This document shows, piece by piece, positions 1 to 11,530 of a stretch of 64,000 nt of DNA; position 1 is the stretch's first letter, and the number at the start of each line of letters is the position of its first letter. The DNA is from Turnera subulata. Its lineage: Eukaryota; Streptophyta; Magnoliopsida; Malpighiales; Passifloraceae. The stretch is taken from the NCBI GenBank assembly GCA_028386065.3, contig JAKUCV010001050.1, positions 17,831 through 81,830 of the forward strand, given 5' to 3'. The notes under the pieces are model-generated. The model was not told where the DNA came from and ran no database searches. It saw only the letters and a program-made list of their open reading frames with translations. A program made the position numbers and the translations under genes.

Positions 1-204
1 AGTCGCACCTTGCTAAGATAAACAAAGGCACCTTGCTTTGGCAAAACCTACCATTTGTTGATCGAAGCAATGATGAGTGCTTACCATGGAAGGCAACTAA
101 GAACTTAATATTTTCATCAACATATAATTCCTACACATCACATGCTTGTTCTTGATAAATCATACATTGATGTCATGTAAGTTTGAAAACCAAAAATACA
201 TGTG

Positions 205-1118
205 AACATCGATGTCTAACTTGAATATCGATGTTTTGAGAATCTGATTCTCCCAACTACTTGGCAGCACTTAGTAGTTCGGCCATATCCAGAGCTGTAG
301 AGCTTGGATTTGTGAAAACTTGGTGTCCTTGGAAAGCTAAGAAGTAGGGCTACAACTTTGCTGTTCAGGATAGACACCAATTCGGCTTCCTTCTGCCCCA
401 AATTCGCAGTTGAAGTTACTGGGTTCCACAACATCGATGTTGAACCCTTCAACATCGATGTTTGTAGTTTGCGAATCTGCAAAACATCGATGTTGACACT
501 CAAACATCGATGTTGAAGGTTGCCGAACCCTCAAAACATCGATGTTGACCATCAAACATCGATGTTGGAGGTTGCCAAACCCTTAAAACATCGATGTTGA
601 CCATCAAACAGCGATGTTGGAGGTTGCCAATTGCATAGAACATCGATGTTAACACTTAAACATTGATGTTTGAGTACTTGAACTCCAAAATATTTGGTAG
701 TAGCTCAAGAACATCGATGTTGAATGCTTAAACATCGATGTTTTGAGTACTTGAAAGTTCAAGATTTTGGCAGTAGCATTATAACATCGATGTTCACCTT
801 AAACATCGATGTTTGAACTTCTGGAACTCAATAACATCGATGTTGGAACTTGAACAACGATGTTATTTAAATTCTGGAACTTCAAACCAATTTGGCCGAG
901 CTCAAATAACATCGATGTTGTAACTCTTAACATCGATGTTGTTGAGTGTTTGCATGAGAACATCGATGTTGGTCACACAACATCGATGTTGTGAAGATTT
1001 GGCCGAGGCTACACTTCATCAAAACATCGATGTTTGTCACACAACATCGATGTTATGAAGGTTCGGCCAAAGCTAAACTCATGCCAACATCGATGTTGGT
1101 CACACCAACATCGATGTT
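205..1118. repeat. Array of paired 12-base palindromes (AACATCGATGTT)
   Basis: About 26 copies or near-copies of the self-complementary 12-mer AACATCGATGTT lie here, arranged as 13 pairs. Within a pair the repeat spacing is 19-21 bases, close to two DNA helical turns. Pairs are about 50-70 bases apart, with one larger gap after the first pair. A few copies carry one substitution, such as AACAGCGATGTT, AACATTGATGTT and AACAACGATGTT. The sequence between palindromes differs, so this is not a simple satellite. Each palindrome reads Asn-Ile-Asp-Val on either strand in one frame, which explains the short ORFs here; I do not consider those coding. It may be a binding-site array or the hypervariable part of a retroelement. 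Confidence 0.9.
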
Positions 1119-3099
1119 GTGGCCTAGATGTACTAGAGCGACAATCGTTCGATACACAAGCCGACACTCGATTTTTCTTAGTCGAACTCTTCGACTTACT
1201 GCCATGAACATCTTGATTGAAATCTCATACCAATCAAGTGCTTGTTGTCAAAACATTTTTGACAAATCAACCTCAACAACATGTATATCACATATACACA
1301 ATTGAATACAATATAACATGATCATGCTTTATCACATAGAACATATCATGTATATATACCAAAACAAATTCAGCATATCACACATATGCAAGCATATCTC
1401 ATATACTAAAAGAATTCCAGCATATCACATATACCTAATTGAATACAATATAACATGATTATGCTTTATCACATAGAACATATCATGTATATATACTAAA
1501 ATGAATTCCAGCATATCACATATGCCTAAACAAGTTCAAGTTACATCACATGTAACATATGAACATGAATTCAGTTTAGAGCTTCACAAGAGGCTTCGCT
1601 ACCACTGTAAGTATCCGGTTCATGCAATTGATAATCAAAAGCACAAAATACAACATGTATGCGCAGCGGAAATACCGGATACACATGGAGGATCCATGTG
1701 AAGGGAGCTAAACCGAATAACAATTTTTTCATACCTGTAACAGTTGAGGTCTTTCACCCAACTGTAGAACCAAATCAGCTAGAGCCAGACAAAAGCCTCG
1801 CCCCTCTACGGTATCCACACGAACCGCTGTAATCGGTTGAAGAACGTCTCACGACTTTAACCCGAGCTCTCCCGAACTGGTGTGCTAGCAACAGGTTTCT
1901 GGGAGCTTTTGTGTGTGGTGTTTTTCTCTCAATTTTTCAGACCACTCAAGAACTCTTCTCAAGCTCAGAAAAATCTCTCAAGAACAAGTGTGTGTGAGGA
2001 AGAAGATGAGCAATAGTATCTGATCACTCAACCCTCAAAGGCATAATGCATTAGTGGAGTTAATGGCCAACATGGTGGTCCACCACATAATCATGTTTCC
2101 CACTAAACATTATCAACACAACTCAGCATGTTTAGGTTCAAAAATCTGACATTTAGTGAACCAAACCAGCCCAAAAACGACCCTGGTCCAACCACAGTCC
2201 AACCACGCCTTGGTTCAACCATGGTCCAACCACAGTTCAACCACCTGCTCGAATCAACGGCTGTATGTGTGTGACTCTGTAGGCACTTGTACGTTCGGCA
2301 ATAATCGTAAAATCTCATTTTACAATTATAAGCAAAGAGCTGCGTCTAGCAACACATCATTGCCACCCGAACGACAAGATCAATACTGATTCCACGTGCC
2401 TCGAAACATGTCATCGTCCTTTCGTCCCATTATCAAGATTAAACACAAGACATGGAATATGTCAATCTCGCATATGTTTAATCTCGGTTTCTTGATCCTC
2501 GAGTCAACCGGTAAAACGGATACCAATGATATCATATATCATTATCCGAGCATGGCCATGCATTTACTGTTCAACTCTATCAAAAAACACTCCGATAATA
2601 TACCCGTTATATGGGTTGAACGAATCCCCTCTGGATCATACAAAACCCACTACACACTCATCATATACCCAATGATTACCCTTACGTCTATCCAGTTACG
2701 GATGACCAGGAATAATATCAAAGCATATGACTCACATGTTAGGAACCTTGACGATCACAGGTCTAAGGACAATACATTATAAGAACCGCTATCGACAAAA
2801 CATATAACGTTCCATGGAGCGTTCTTATGTGGGTCGGTCCAGACCACAAGTTCTCTAACTTGTACCCCTATATTGAATTCATATCACATATAAACTCTCA
2901 ACATACGCTAGTCTTAATTTATTATTACAACCCATCCAGAATAATAATCGACTAGGGACAATTTAAGAATATGAAATATTCTAGGGTTATAAGTATGTGC
3001 AAGCATTTATCTCATAAACGATACTTATTGGAATAACCTTAATGTGTATACACGACTATATACGATCATCCATTGATTGGCTTTTGGGCATATTACTAA
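1119..3099. other. Degenerate repeat DNA without a supported gene
   Basis: No coding region is convincing here. Positions 1291-1364 and 1428-1501 are near-identical copies of an AT-rich segment with a period of about 137 bases. The stretch 1620-2950 has the texture of a decayed LTR, including an LTR-like start TGTTAGGAACC near 2738. No matching second LTR lies in the window, so I leave it unclassified. Confidence 0.4.
2185..2252. repeat. Short tandem repeat of a GGTCCAACCAC-like unit
   Basis: Several imperfect copies of a 10-11 base unit (GTCCAACCAC, GTTCAACCAC) follow one another. The run makes a short open frame on each strand, which is a by-product of the repeat. Confidence 0.6.
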
Positions 3100-3335
3100 C
3101 AAAGAGGGAGCTTATTCGGTCAAGTTTGCGTATCTGTTTTATGTCAAGGTGCTATTTAAACTCTCGTCCCTTACCATGGTTATCTTTGGCCCCTCCAAAA
3201 ATAGAGGGCTTCTTGTGGTTAGCTTTGAAAGGGCCTTGTAACTAGGGGGAACATGCTACGTAGAGGCTTCTTGCCCATTGAGGAGGCCTTATGTCTCCTC
3301 TCTGGTGAAGTGCAAGAGGATGTAGACCATCTATT
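3100..3335 (+). pseudogene. LINE reverse-transcriptase C-terminal remnant, 5' part (zf-RVT region)
   Basis: Translation in shifting frames gives the end of a plant LINE polyprotein. A segment resembling PPKI-FLWLALKG lies near 3188-3240. It is followed after a frameshift by the zinc-binding block of the zf-RVT family, with a Cys, Cys-equivalent, His, Cys pattern ending in DHLFVLCP across the insertion site. The second cysteine of the usual C-x2-C reads as serine. In-frame stops at 3241-3243 and later confirm it is dead. The sequence is cut at 3335 by the Tat-like retrotransposon and resumes at 13575 in the same frame after removal of one copy of the CTATT target duplication. Confidence 0.75.
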
Positions 3336-4822
3336 TGTGAACACCTAAATTTGACCCACAAACATTTTATTAAAACTAGATTCCAAACATGCTTAAAATT
3401 GAAGTTAATGAGATGATTTGACTTTAAATTAAGGTATGATAAGAATTTAATTTAGTAGAGTTAATGTATTTTGGTAATCTAAATCTTTGTGTACTTAAAT
3501 CTTAGGATTAATGAGATGATTTAATCTTAAGGTAAAACATATAATAAGGTTTATTTACATTAAAATACATTTCATTTCATTGCTTGGGCTCCTTTAGTTG
3601 TTTTTAACCCAATTATATTGAGATGATTTATTTTTGGGTTAAGAATGGGTTTAAGGGTCCAAGTAAATGAATTCTCCAGAGTCTATCCAGCCCACTAACA
3701 CATTTCCTGCAGGCTAATTTTAGCTCTACTTTTCGTGGAAAAATCAGAACTAAATCATCATTTATGTAGGAATGTTGTTTTTGGTATGATTTAGTATGAA
3801 ATGGGTGTTAATGTGTAATTAATTTGTTTTGGAATGATTTAGGAGAGTGATAATCAAGTAATTGAGTGATTCTGGGTTGATTGGGGGTTGATTACGCGGT
3901 AGGATCAAATTAGAGCTGAATTATGGGGATTGGGGGTCGAAAAAGGAAAGAACGGGTGACACGCGGGGTGACCGACGGTCCTCTCGCGACGACCTCCAGG
4001 TGCTGGCGGACATCCCCATCCGCTCATGGGTGCCCAGAATCCCCAAAATCACCGATTTTGTTTCCTTTTCGATCCTACATGGTTTTGGGCTAGATTTTCG
4101 GGCATAATCTTCACCATTAAGCAGGTCCACGCCCCTAGGCTTCCCAGAACACTATAAATAGGACCCCTCACACACATTTCAAAGGAAACATAATTTTTCT
4201 CACATACACACCTATAAGCCTTGAGTGCTTGGAGAAACTCTACCTCTCCAAGCCTAGAAATACATTCTTAGGCAGAAACTCTGAAGAAATTTCGTGGGAG
4301 GCATCACCAGTAGTCCAGCAAGGAGGAATCAAGAAGAAGACCAACCATAGAGCTTAGAAGTGGTAAGAAGGTGGGTGTAGAACTCAACCCATTGCAAGGA
4401 GCTAGAGGAGGGCTACAAGAGGTAACACATAAATCTTCTTTTGATTGATTCTTGTTGATCACATGTTGATGCTTTTGATGATGCAAGTGGCCGATTAGTG
4501 CCATGTTTTGAACTATGTGGCTTTGACCCCTGTCACTCGGATATGTACACCTACACAAGGCACATTTGTATTCATCAATTGCGCAAAGTCTTGACCCAAC
4601 ACCGATGGGTGCCTAACACCTTTCCATCCGTGACAAACGCCCGTTCCCATGTCTTTGGTTCGCCATGACCATGTAGCCTAAAGGAGTCTTCTGAAGGTTT
4701 TTCCCAAATTTTGCCCTTAATAAAATTTGGGTGGCGACTCCATTGACATGGGATTGACCCGAAAAAGAAGGTGTAAGGAAAAATGTGAATAGGTCCAAGT
4801 GATTTTGGGTCAGGTATTCATA
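3336..4822 (+). repeat. 5' LTR of the Tat-like element
   Basis: This 1487-base LTR aligns along its whole length with 11970-13574. It lacks two blocks present in the 3' copy: about 50 bases of GACCGCC-rich sequence and about 70 bases with a pyrimidine run. TATA-like CTATAAATAGGACCCC lies near 4149. Three TGAGATGAT-centred stem-loops lie near 3395-3425, 3511-3541 and 3608-3645. It ends ATTCATA where the 3' copy ends ATTTACA, so the 5' boundary carries point changes. Confidence 0.9.
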
Positions 4823-4824
4823 GT

Positions 4825-4842
4825 TGGCGACTCTGTTGGGGA
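4825..4842 (+). other. Primer-binding site
   Basis: TGGCGACTCTGTTGGGGA lies two bases after the 5' LTR. It is of the type used by plant Tat/Ogre elements, where it is usually read as complementary to the 3' end of a tRNA-Arg. The tRNA assignment is from family knowledge and was not checked. Confidence 0.7.
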
Positions 4843-5331
4843 AGTAGTGGGTTCAAAATACTTTGAGCAATCGTTGAATCTTATGTGCCTTTTTGTTTGT
4901 CATCATAAGTGCCTTGCATTCATGATGATTGATGTGAAGCTCCTACCGTAAGAGGGCGAGGGAATCCAAGTCCACCATAATGCTTTCTTTAAGCGATGGC
5001 GGCTTGAGTGATCTCGTTTCTCGATGCTTAGCAATGATGGGGATTAATGGGCCTTGGACCTCATGCTATATCCATTATCACATGTGAGTAGGCCAACCTA
5101 TTCCCTAGCGACAATTTTTTGGCCCCCAACTAGTTGCATACCCTGAGCATCCCATGCATTATGAATCAATAAGTGGTACGTGCATTTGTCTAATTTATTA
5201 TTGTGAACTCAAGTGAATGTGAATAGTTTGCCCTTTATTCTTGCATACCCCACCCAATGAGATAATGTGTACACTGGAAAGCCCAAGGAATGCCAAGTCT
5301 CTGATCCCCGTACTTCAACTGCTAGGGTAAA
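4843..5331 (+). other. Untranslated leader of the Tat-like element
   Basis: About 490 bases between the primer-binding site and the gag start. I see no ORF or structure that I can name. Confidence 0.5.
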
Positions 5332-6852
5332 ATGAGTGAGGACAACAGTGCTAAGACAAATGTGGTTGAGGAATCCATGGACTTGTTGAAGGATCCAAGG
5401 GTCAGAGATGCGCTGCTGGCTTTATAGAAAGGGAAGATGGTGTCCCCTAGGAGTGATGGGGGATAAGTTTCAAAATCAAGCATTGAGAGTAAGGTGGTGG
5501 TCATCCAGAACAAGGACTCAGCGACACAAGAATCCAAGGGAGATGAGGAGAGACTTAAAAGGGTAGAAGAGTTATTGAAGACCATGTAGAGGAAGGAAGA
5601 TGACTGGAACTTGGACCGCTCGTCCCTATTCCTCGGTGTCCGGCTACCTAAAAAATTCAAAATGCCCGATATCGAGAAGTTCAACGGAACGGGATGCCTT
5701 ACAACCCACCTAAAGATCTATGTAAGGATGCTGCAGCCCATGGGAATAAGTCCAGTGCTGATGGTTCAACTATTCCAAAGGACTTTATCAGGAGCGGCCT
5801 TGAAGTGGTTCATGACCTTGGAAGAAAGTAAGGTGAGCAAATGGGATGACAACTGCAAGGAGTTTGTAAACCAGTACAGTTATAATACCGAAGTAGATGT
5901 AACCAAGAGGGATCTTGAGACAACCAAGTAGGAAGCTCAGGAGACCTTCTCTGCCTATATCTCCAGATGGCACAGGAAGGCATCATTGATGATAAATAGG
6001 CCCTTTGAAGAGGACCAAGTGCAAATGGTGATCAAGATTCTCCAACCAGCTTACTATGATCGCATGGTCGGAAACTACTATGCAAACTTCAAGGCACTTA
6101 TCGGGACTGGGATACAATTGGAGGATGCTATCTGCTCTGGAAAAATCAAGGCCTCCGTGGATGCCCCCACGTCCAGAAGAAGCTTTAATGTGTCTCAAGG
6201 AAAAAGGTCTGTTGTGGTGAACTATGTTTCCATCCAGGTACCATTACAAATTGGATCAAAGCCCATGGACTTTACTCCTCTCCCCATGTCCTTGGGGAAG
6301 ATGCTCAAGAAATGCATGGAAAAGGGCTTGCTGCAGCCCTTGGACCCATGGCCCGATCTGCCTCTTAGAGGAGACCCTAACAAGTTCTGTAAATTCCATC
6401 AGATGACTGGGCATACTACCGATAATTGCTCCCGACTCCGCCATGAGATCCAGGACATGATAGAGAGGAATGAAATAATCCTACCCAAAAGGCCCAACAC
6501 CAAGCTGAATCCACTACCTTTGCACGAGAAGATTGATATGATAGAGGCAGAGCCCGCACCTAAACATGAATGCTTTGAACTTAACCTCAGTGAGTATGTA
6601 GATTCAGATGAGGAAGTTGATGTCATCACCAGATCTGGAAGGGTAGCAAGGAGAGCTCCTCTCCGTTTAGATGAACCTGAAGAAACAATGGATCCTGAAG
6701 AAGACTCAGGCAAATATTTCAATTTGGGGTCTATTGATGGCCTCACGTCCGCATCGGGAGAAGGTCCTTCAAACCTTAAACAAAGCCCATGTCCCCATCG
6801 ACACTGCACCAGCGACATTAGCCAACATGATAGCCTCTGTGGAAACTGGTAA
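5332..6852 (+). pseudogene. gag of the Tat-like element, broken by stops
   Basis: The start ATG at 5332 opens a frame that continues in phase through open segments at 5611-5931 and 5986-6852, interrupted by in-frame stops near 5425, 5467, 5587 and 5932. The middle matches a retrotransposon Gag core: a segment near 5720-5830 with a typical SGAALKWF motif, then a downstream block around 6010-6130. A CCHC-like knuckle, C-x2-H-x2-G-H-x5-C (FCKFHQMTGHTTDNC), lies near 6390-6435. The C-terminal third is acidic. Gag forms the cytoplasmic virus-like particle. This copy cannot make a full protein without readthrough. Confidence 0.8.
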
Positions 6853-7799
6853 TCAAATATCCTTCTCTGATATGGATTTGTGCCCGGGCAGGGGAATTCA
6901 TGTTGAGGCATTGTACATCATCATCCAAGTTAAAGATAACCAAGTGGCCTTGGTACTGATAGACAACGGATCGGCTTTGAGTGTATGACCCCTGAGAACT
7001 GCAAGCTTGTTGGGATTTGGGGTTACAGATTTTTTGCTATCTCAAACAATGGTCAGGGCATAGAACAATGCTCGAAGGGAAGTTCTGGGGATGATAAAAT
7101 TGGAAGTGACCATCGGGCCTGCTCCTTTTGTGATTGAATTCCAAGTGCTTAACATCACATCCAACTTTAACTTAGTTCTTGGGAGACCCTGGTTGCATCA
7201 AGCCCGAGCTGAAGTATCCACTTTGCATCAAATGCTACGGTTTTCCTATCAAGGAGGGATAGTCACAATCAAGGGGGAGACGGCCGAGAAGAATATCAAG
7301 CTAGTATTCGGGATTGAAGGGGATGAGGAGGTGTCGTTGTCAGGTTTTGTCTTTGAGTCCGTCGGTGCTATAATAACAGACAAGCTGGTTTACAAACCGC
7401 CTTCCTTTCGGTAATGTGGCAGTCATAGGGATCATGGAAAAGATGAGGTATTTTCCAATCATGGGGCTGGGGAAAAGACAACAAGGGATATTAGAGATCC
7501 CTCCCATTTCGAAGGCCACGCCACCTTTTGGTTTGGGATACACTCCAACCTCAATGGATTTAGAGAAGCAAAAGGAAAAGAACCATGCAAGGGCACTAGC
7601 TCGGAAAAAGAAGCAAGAGTGGGACTTCCCCATGAACCTCTATTTCAAGACACTGAATGGCTATTTTGTGAAAGAAGGGGAAGACTTTCCTTTTTGTGGA
7701 TTTCTTGAACTATGGGTGTGCAATATCATAAAAGTTAGGAACCCGGGATTTGAGCTATTTTTTACTGCTATCCAAAAGAAGTGGAGGGCCCAGAAGTAG
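6853..7799 (+). pseudogene. Protease-like region and protease-RT spacer of the Tat-like element
   Basis: A segment ending LIDNGSALSV near 6955-6988 matches the Tat aspartic-protease active site, with D-N-G in place of D-S/T-G. A later segment at 7091-7414 carries the second half of the fold, including NLVLGRPWLHQA. The following frame, 7416-7799, contains GLGKRQQGI, typical of the linker before reverse transcriptase in this group. The pieces lie in different frames separated by stops. Polymerase domains should follow but do not: the sequence passes into about 780 bases of non-coding DNA (7800-8578) and then the antisense gene. Confidence 0.75.
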
Positions 7800-8578
7800 G
7801 GGAAGAGGAAAGGGATGAAGAGGATGAAGATTTTGGTTACAAACATCTCTTTGATGAAGACGGGGCTACTTAAAGAGACACGTGTTAGTCTACACTGGGT
7901 GCCCAGCTGAAGAGTTTGAAATTTAATCTAAAGAATGCCAATAGGCGAGTCATTGTCATGTTATTTTTCCAAATGAATAAAGGCACTTTTTCTTTCATAT
8001 GTGATTATCTTGGCAATCTCTTTATTCATGCATGGTACATGTGAATATAATGAGCTGGACAAAACTCCCTAAAATCTGTGGAAATTAATCCTAGGGCTAA
8101 CACTAGTAAAAGCGATGACATCGATTAAGTTCCCAAATATTCCAAATGTCTAATTGAAAAAGCATCAAGTCACCTCTGTCACCCAGCAACCCAAATAAGG
8201 GGAGGGTTTCCAAAAAGCATTCAATGAAAAGACCAATTGAGGAAAATCCCATGGTGAACGACTCAAACCAAGCTACAAGTCATATGGGGAAGCATGAAGG
8301 AAATAGGAGGAAGGGAACTTTTTGGGACTTACAAATAATGTAAAAAGAACTACGTGAACCTGATTTCATGAGCTTTTACAAAAACAAACCAAAAAAGAAA
8401 AAAAAAAGAAAGAAAAGAAAATGATGACAAGCCATGAATACGTAGGAAGTCCGAATTGGGTCTGGTTCCATTTTATTAAGTAATAGTTCAAAGATTAACA
8501 AAACAGATAAGGGGAGTTTTGTTCACTCATTTATTTGCATGCATCAGGAATGCAAAGAGATGATTGCTAAGAGGGGAC
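7800..8578. other. Non-coding segment where polymerase genes would be expected
   Basis: No reverse transcriptase, RNase H or integrase motif is visible in any frame. The stretch holds a purine-rich run near 8380-8420. I see no direct-repeat scar marking a deletion. Confidence 0.55.
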
Positions 8579-9882
8579 TCAGTTCTTCTTGTGTTTCTTT
8601 CCACTCGGCTCGCCCTCTTTCTCCTTGCCCTTTTTTAGAAGATGCCTAGAAAACTCAAATCCCGGGGGTGCAGGTCCTTTCAGAAACGTCTCCCTTGAAA
8701 GATGCAAAGCCCTCTCTGAAGCAGCCACATCCTTCTTCAACCATTCTAAGTAGGGCATAGGAGGATGAATCTCAAAATGACTGCCTGTTGGTTCCCTTAA
8801 AGGCAAAGCCCAACCTCCCTTGATAGCTTTTAGGGCGGCAGCGTTCATAGAACCGGTGACCGGAATGGGGATATCAGATGGAATTATTTGATTTATGCCA
8901 AATTGCCTTAGTATCCTCCTCGGATGATAGTTTGTGGACCTTTCTATACCCGGGAGTGATACCCAATCTTTGCACACAGAACTAATGACCACTTCTTGCA
9001 TTTCGAGCCACCGGCAGAACCACGTGACTTGCGAGGCTTCAAGATCCTTATGTAGGTAATCCATCCTCGAACAGTATGGAAGAAGACGGCATAACCCCGA
9101 TTGACATAGTTTGTGGGATCAGCTCGAGGACGATCAATCAATGTAAGGTGTTCACACAGCCACATCTGCAAGAAGAGGGGAGATCACTATAACAAAATGG
9201 GAATGTGTAAAGAACAGTAATCAAAGAAAAGGAGGTCGAATATATGCACCTAGAGTAGAAGAGGGGAACCAGTTAATGGGGCACGATGATTGTCGGCCAG
9301 CGCATCCAAGCAGTGGAGGTTCTCGCCCAATAGCACAGGGGTCAAGCTCTTTCCACCGAAAAGCCTAGCCACTAGCGCACCAACCTGAAGAGGGCAAACA
9401 CCGAGGGATCCTACCAAAGGGAATTCCCATACCATCACAAGGGCAAGGTCATGATTGCGTTCCTCCCTCCAACCGAAGTCTTTCTCCTTACAATGTTGTT
9501 CTGAGCCGTCAAGGAAGTATCGGCCAATGATCTTTGTTAGCTCCAGGTGATTGTTTTGATTCATGAAGAAGTGGACCTTACCTTCGGCTAGAAAGTGGAA
9601 TTTGCTCACTTCCTTCAGGATAGCATCATCAAGGGAAACCATGGCAACACCCTTTATGAATTTAGCATTCAAGAAGGTGTTGAATTCATCAACAGTGGGA
9701 CACAGCTCTATCATGCCCTGCCCGAAACAGAATACACGGCGACTCTTGTCCCAAAATTTGGCAGCAGCGCGAATCAGATTTTCGTTTATCACCACACCAC
9801 GAAGCTTGAACAATCTGGATAAGCCCAGCACCACGAAGTTTATACGACACACAGGGGGAACACTCGTCATCCACTTGAGCAC
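8579..9882 (-). pseudogene. Antisense spliced ORF of the Tat-like element (DUF7745-like), near-intact
   Basis: On the minus strand, exon 1 runs 9882 to 9250 (210 codons) and exon 2 runs 9165 to 8579. They are separated by an 84-base intron, 9166-9249, with GT at the donor and TTCTTGCAG at the acceptor. Exon 1 contains FWDKSRRVFCFGQ and LTPVLLGENLHCLD; exon 2 begins MWLCEHLTLI. These resemble the antisense proteins of plant Tat/Ogre elements and the DUF7745 family; this assignment is from memory of the family. Two defects are visible: a TAG as the last codon before the donor (CAG would read through into exon 2), and a one-base shift near 9060. The C-terminus is lysine-rich. Its function is unknown. 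A TATA-like box upstream suggests its own promoter. Confidence 0.75.
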
Positions 9883-9971
9883 TTTAGCATGGAAATCCTC
9901 ACTCAGAGTTGTCCTAGATGTGTTTGAGATATGTTATGACGAATTACGGGGATCTCTAGTTACCCAGGGGT

Positions 9972-10175
9972 TTATTTATACTGTTTTAGTATCGGCAAAA
10001 TTCGTAAAAACCCAAAAAGCCCAAATCCAAAGGCCAAAAAGGAGATTCCAGGGGCACACGACCGCCACTGCCGGCGGTCATGTCGTGAGGACCACCACTG
10101 CCGGTTATCATCCATGTAAGACCGTCGTACAGCGGCAGTCATCCCCCCACATGACCGCCAGGTCGTTGGCACAGA
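9972..10175 (-). promoter_or_regulatory. Putative promoter of the antisense ORF, resembling the LTR promoter
   Basis: On the minus strand TATAAATA lies near 9973-9982, about 90 bases before the antisense ATG. Upstream, at about 10050-10170, is a block of GACCGCC and CGGCGGTCATG units. The same kind of block lies in inverted orientation upstream of the TATAAATA box in the 3' LTR (12590-12710). This suggests that the antisense promoter was derived from an LTR promoter. Confidence 0.5.
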
Positions 10176-10312
10176 CCCCCCGGGAAAAATCCAAAGAAAA
10201 TCTAAGAAAAATTGGGGAGAGGGAAGAAGGGTAGGGGAATGAAAATAAAAAGAAATAGAGGGAAAAAAAGAGAAGGTAACACCCGTTTACTGGGATCAAA
10301 TTGTTCACTGAG

Positions 10313-10330
10313 ATAAGGGGCATCTGTTGA
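10313..10330 (+). other. Second polypurine-tract and LTR-start-like motif
   Basis: AAGGGGCATCTGTTGAC resembles the junction of polypurine tract and LTR start usual in Tat elements (GGGGCATCTGTTGACACC). The sequence after it does not match either LTR of this element, so it may be a relic of an older LTR junction. Confidence 0.35.
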
Positions 10331-10539
10331 CTTTTACTTCATTTTGCAATAATAAATGCTTTGTATGTGAACAATGTCATGCACGCATAACTTATCAGGC
10401 CTCAATGCATAGTAAGGGCACGTCGCCCCCACTCTCGATCCTCAAGGGCACGATAAGCCCAACCCTCATTGGATGTCAAGTTGAAACACCCAAGGTTGAC
10501 CGATAGAACAGGGATACACTAAACATCACCTCTCAAATC

Positions 10540-11530
10540 ATTTTAAGGTATCAGGGGCATCACATCCCGTTTCCTGTTTGTATGTCTCAAGGGGCACAAT
10601 ACACCCAATTGGATTGATCTAGGGGCATGGGATCCAGACAACTCAACCATGAGAGAACTTGTGAGGGAACCAGGGATACCGATATAACCTAAAAACACAA
10701 GCATACCTAGCTTAGCACCTGAGGGACCCAGACATGAAAGGAACCAGAAAAGAGTGAATCCAACCAGAAGAGAGATGAGGGAATCTAGTAAAAGCCAAAG
10801 ACCTAGTCTTTGCAAGACTGAAAGATGAGAATATTAACCAAAAGAGAGGTGAGGGATCCAAACCCAGAAGAACCCAAATACGGGCGAACCAAGAAAGGAG
10901 CAATCCTAAAGCCGAGACCCAGCACCCGCAAACCGAGAGATGAGGGGATCCAGACAAGAGAAAAAGCTTGGGAGAACCCAGCCAGAAGAGAGATGCGAGA
11001 ACCTGTCAACCCAGTCAGAAGCCAAAGACCTAGTCTTTGCAAACCAGAAATATGAGGGAGTCCTGTCAAAAGCCAAAAACCCAGTTTTTGCAAAACTCGT
11101 TAGATGAGTGAACGCAAACCCGTGAGATGAACAAACACAAAAGACAATGAGAGAACAGGAAATACCCAGAGCTAAGACAACTAAACCATGAGAGAAAAGT
11201 CGAGGACCCAACCCTTGCAACCCAGAGAGAAGCAAACCCGAATCTAAAGCTGGGATCCAGTTCCCGCAAGCTGAGAGATGAGAGAGCCTAAACATGAGGG
11301 ATCCAGACATGAGGAAAACCAGTAAGCCAAGAGCCCAGCCCTTGTAAACCCGAGATGAGCAGACCTTGAGACATACAAGTCGGAAGCCGGGAACGCAGTT
11401 CTCGCAATGAGGAAACCAAACAAAAGCTGTGTACCCAGTACCCGCAAAACCAAAGCCGGGAATCCATTTCTCGCAAACTATAGGATGAGGAAACTAGACA
11501 AAAGCCGAGGACCCGGTCCTCGAAAACCCC
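10540..11530. repeat. Irregular tandem repeats in the 3' untranslated zone
   Basis: Loosely repeated units built around GAGAGATGAGGGATCC, CCCAG and AGCCGAGACCC recur every 40-90 bases. Open frames here on both strands are by-products of the repeats. Such hypervariable repeat zones just before the 3' LTR are known in plant Tat-lineage elements and can seed satellites. Confidence 0.7.

Noticed and set aside
205..1118. CRISPR array
   Set aside because: The repeats are 12-base palindromes with 7-9 base gaps in a plant genome; there are no cas genes and spacing is not CRISPR-like.
216..1305. Short ORFs containing Asn-Ile-Asp-Val repeats
   Set aside because: The palindrome AACATCGATGTT encodes NIDV on both strands; the frames follow the repeat and are not conserved as proteins.
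1620..2950. A complete copia LTR
   Set aside because: Some LTR-like texture and a TGTTAGGAACC start near 2738, but no second copy, primer-binding site or target duplication can be found in the window.
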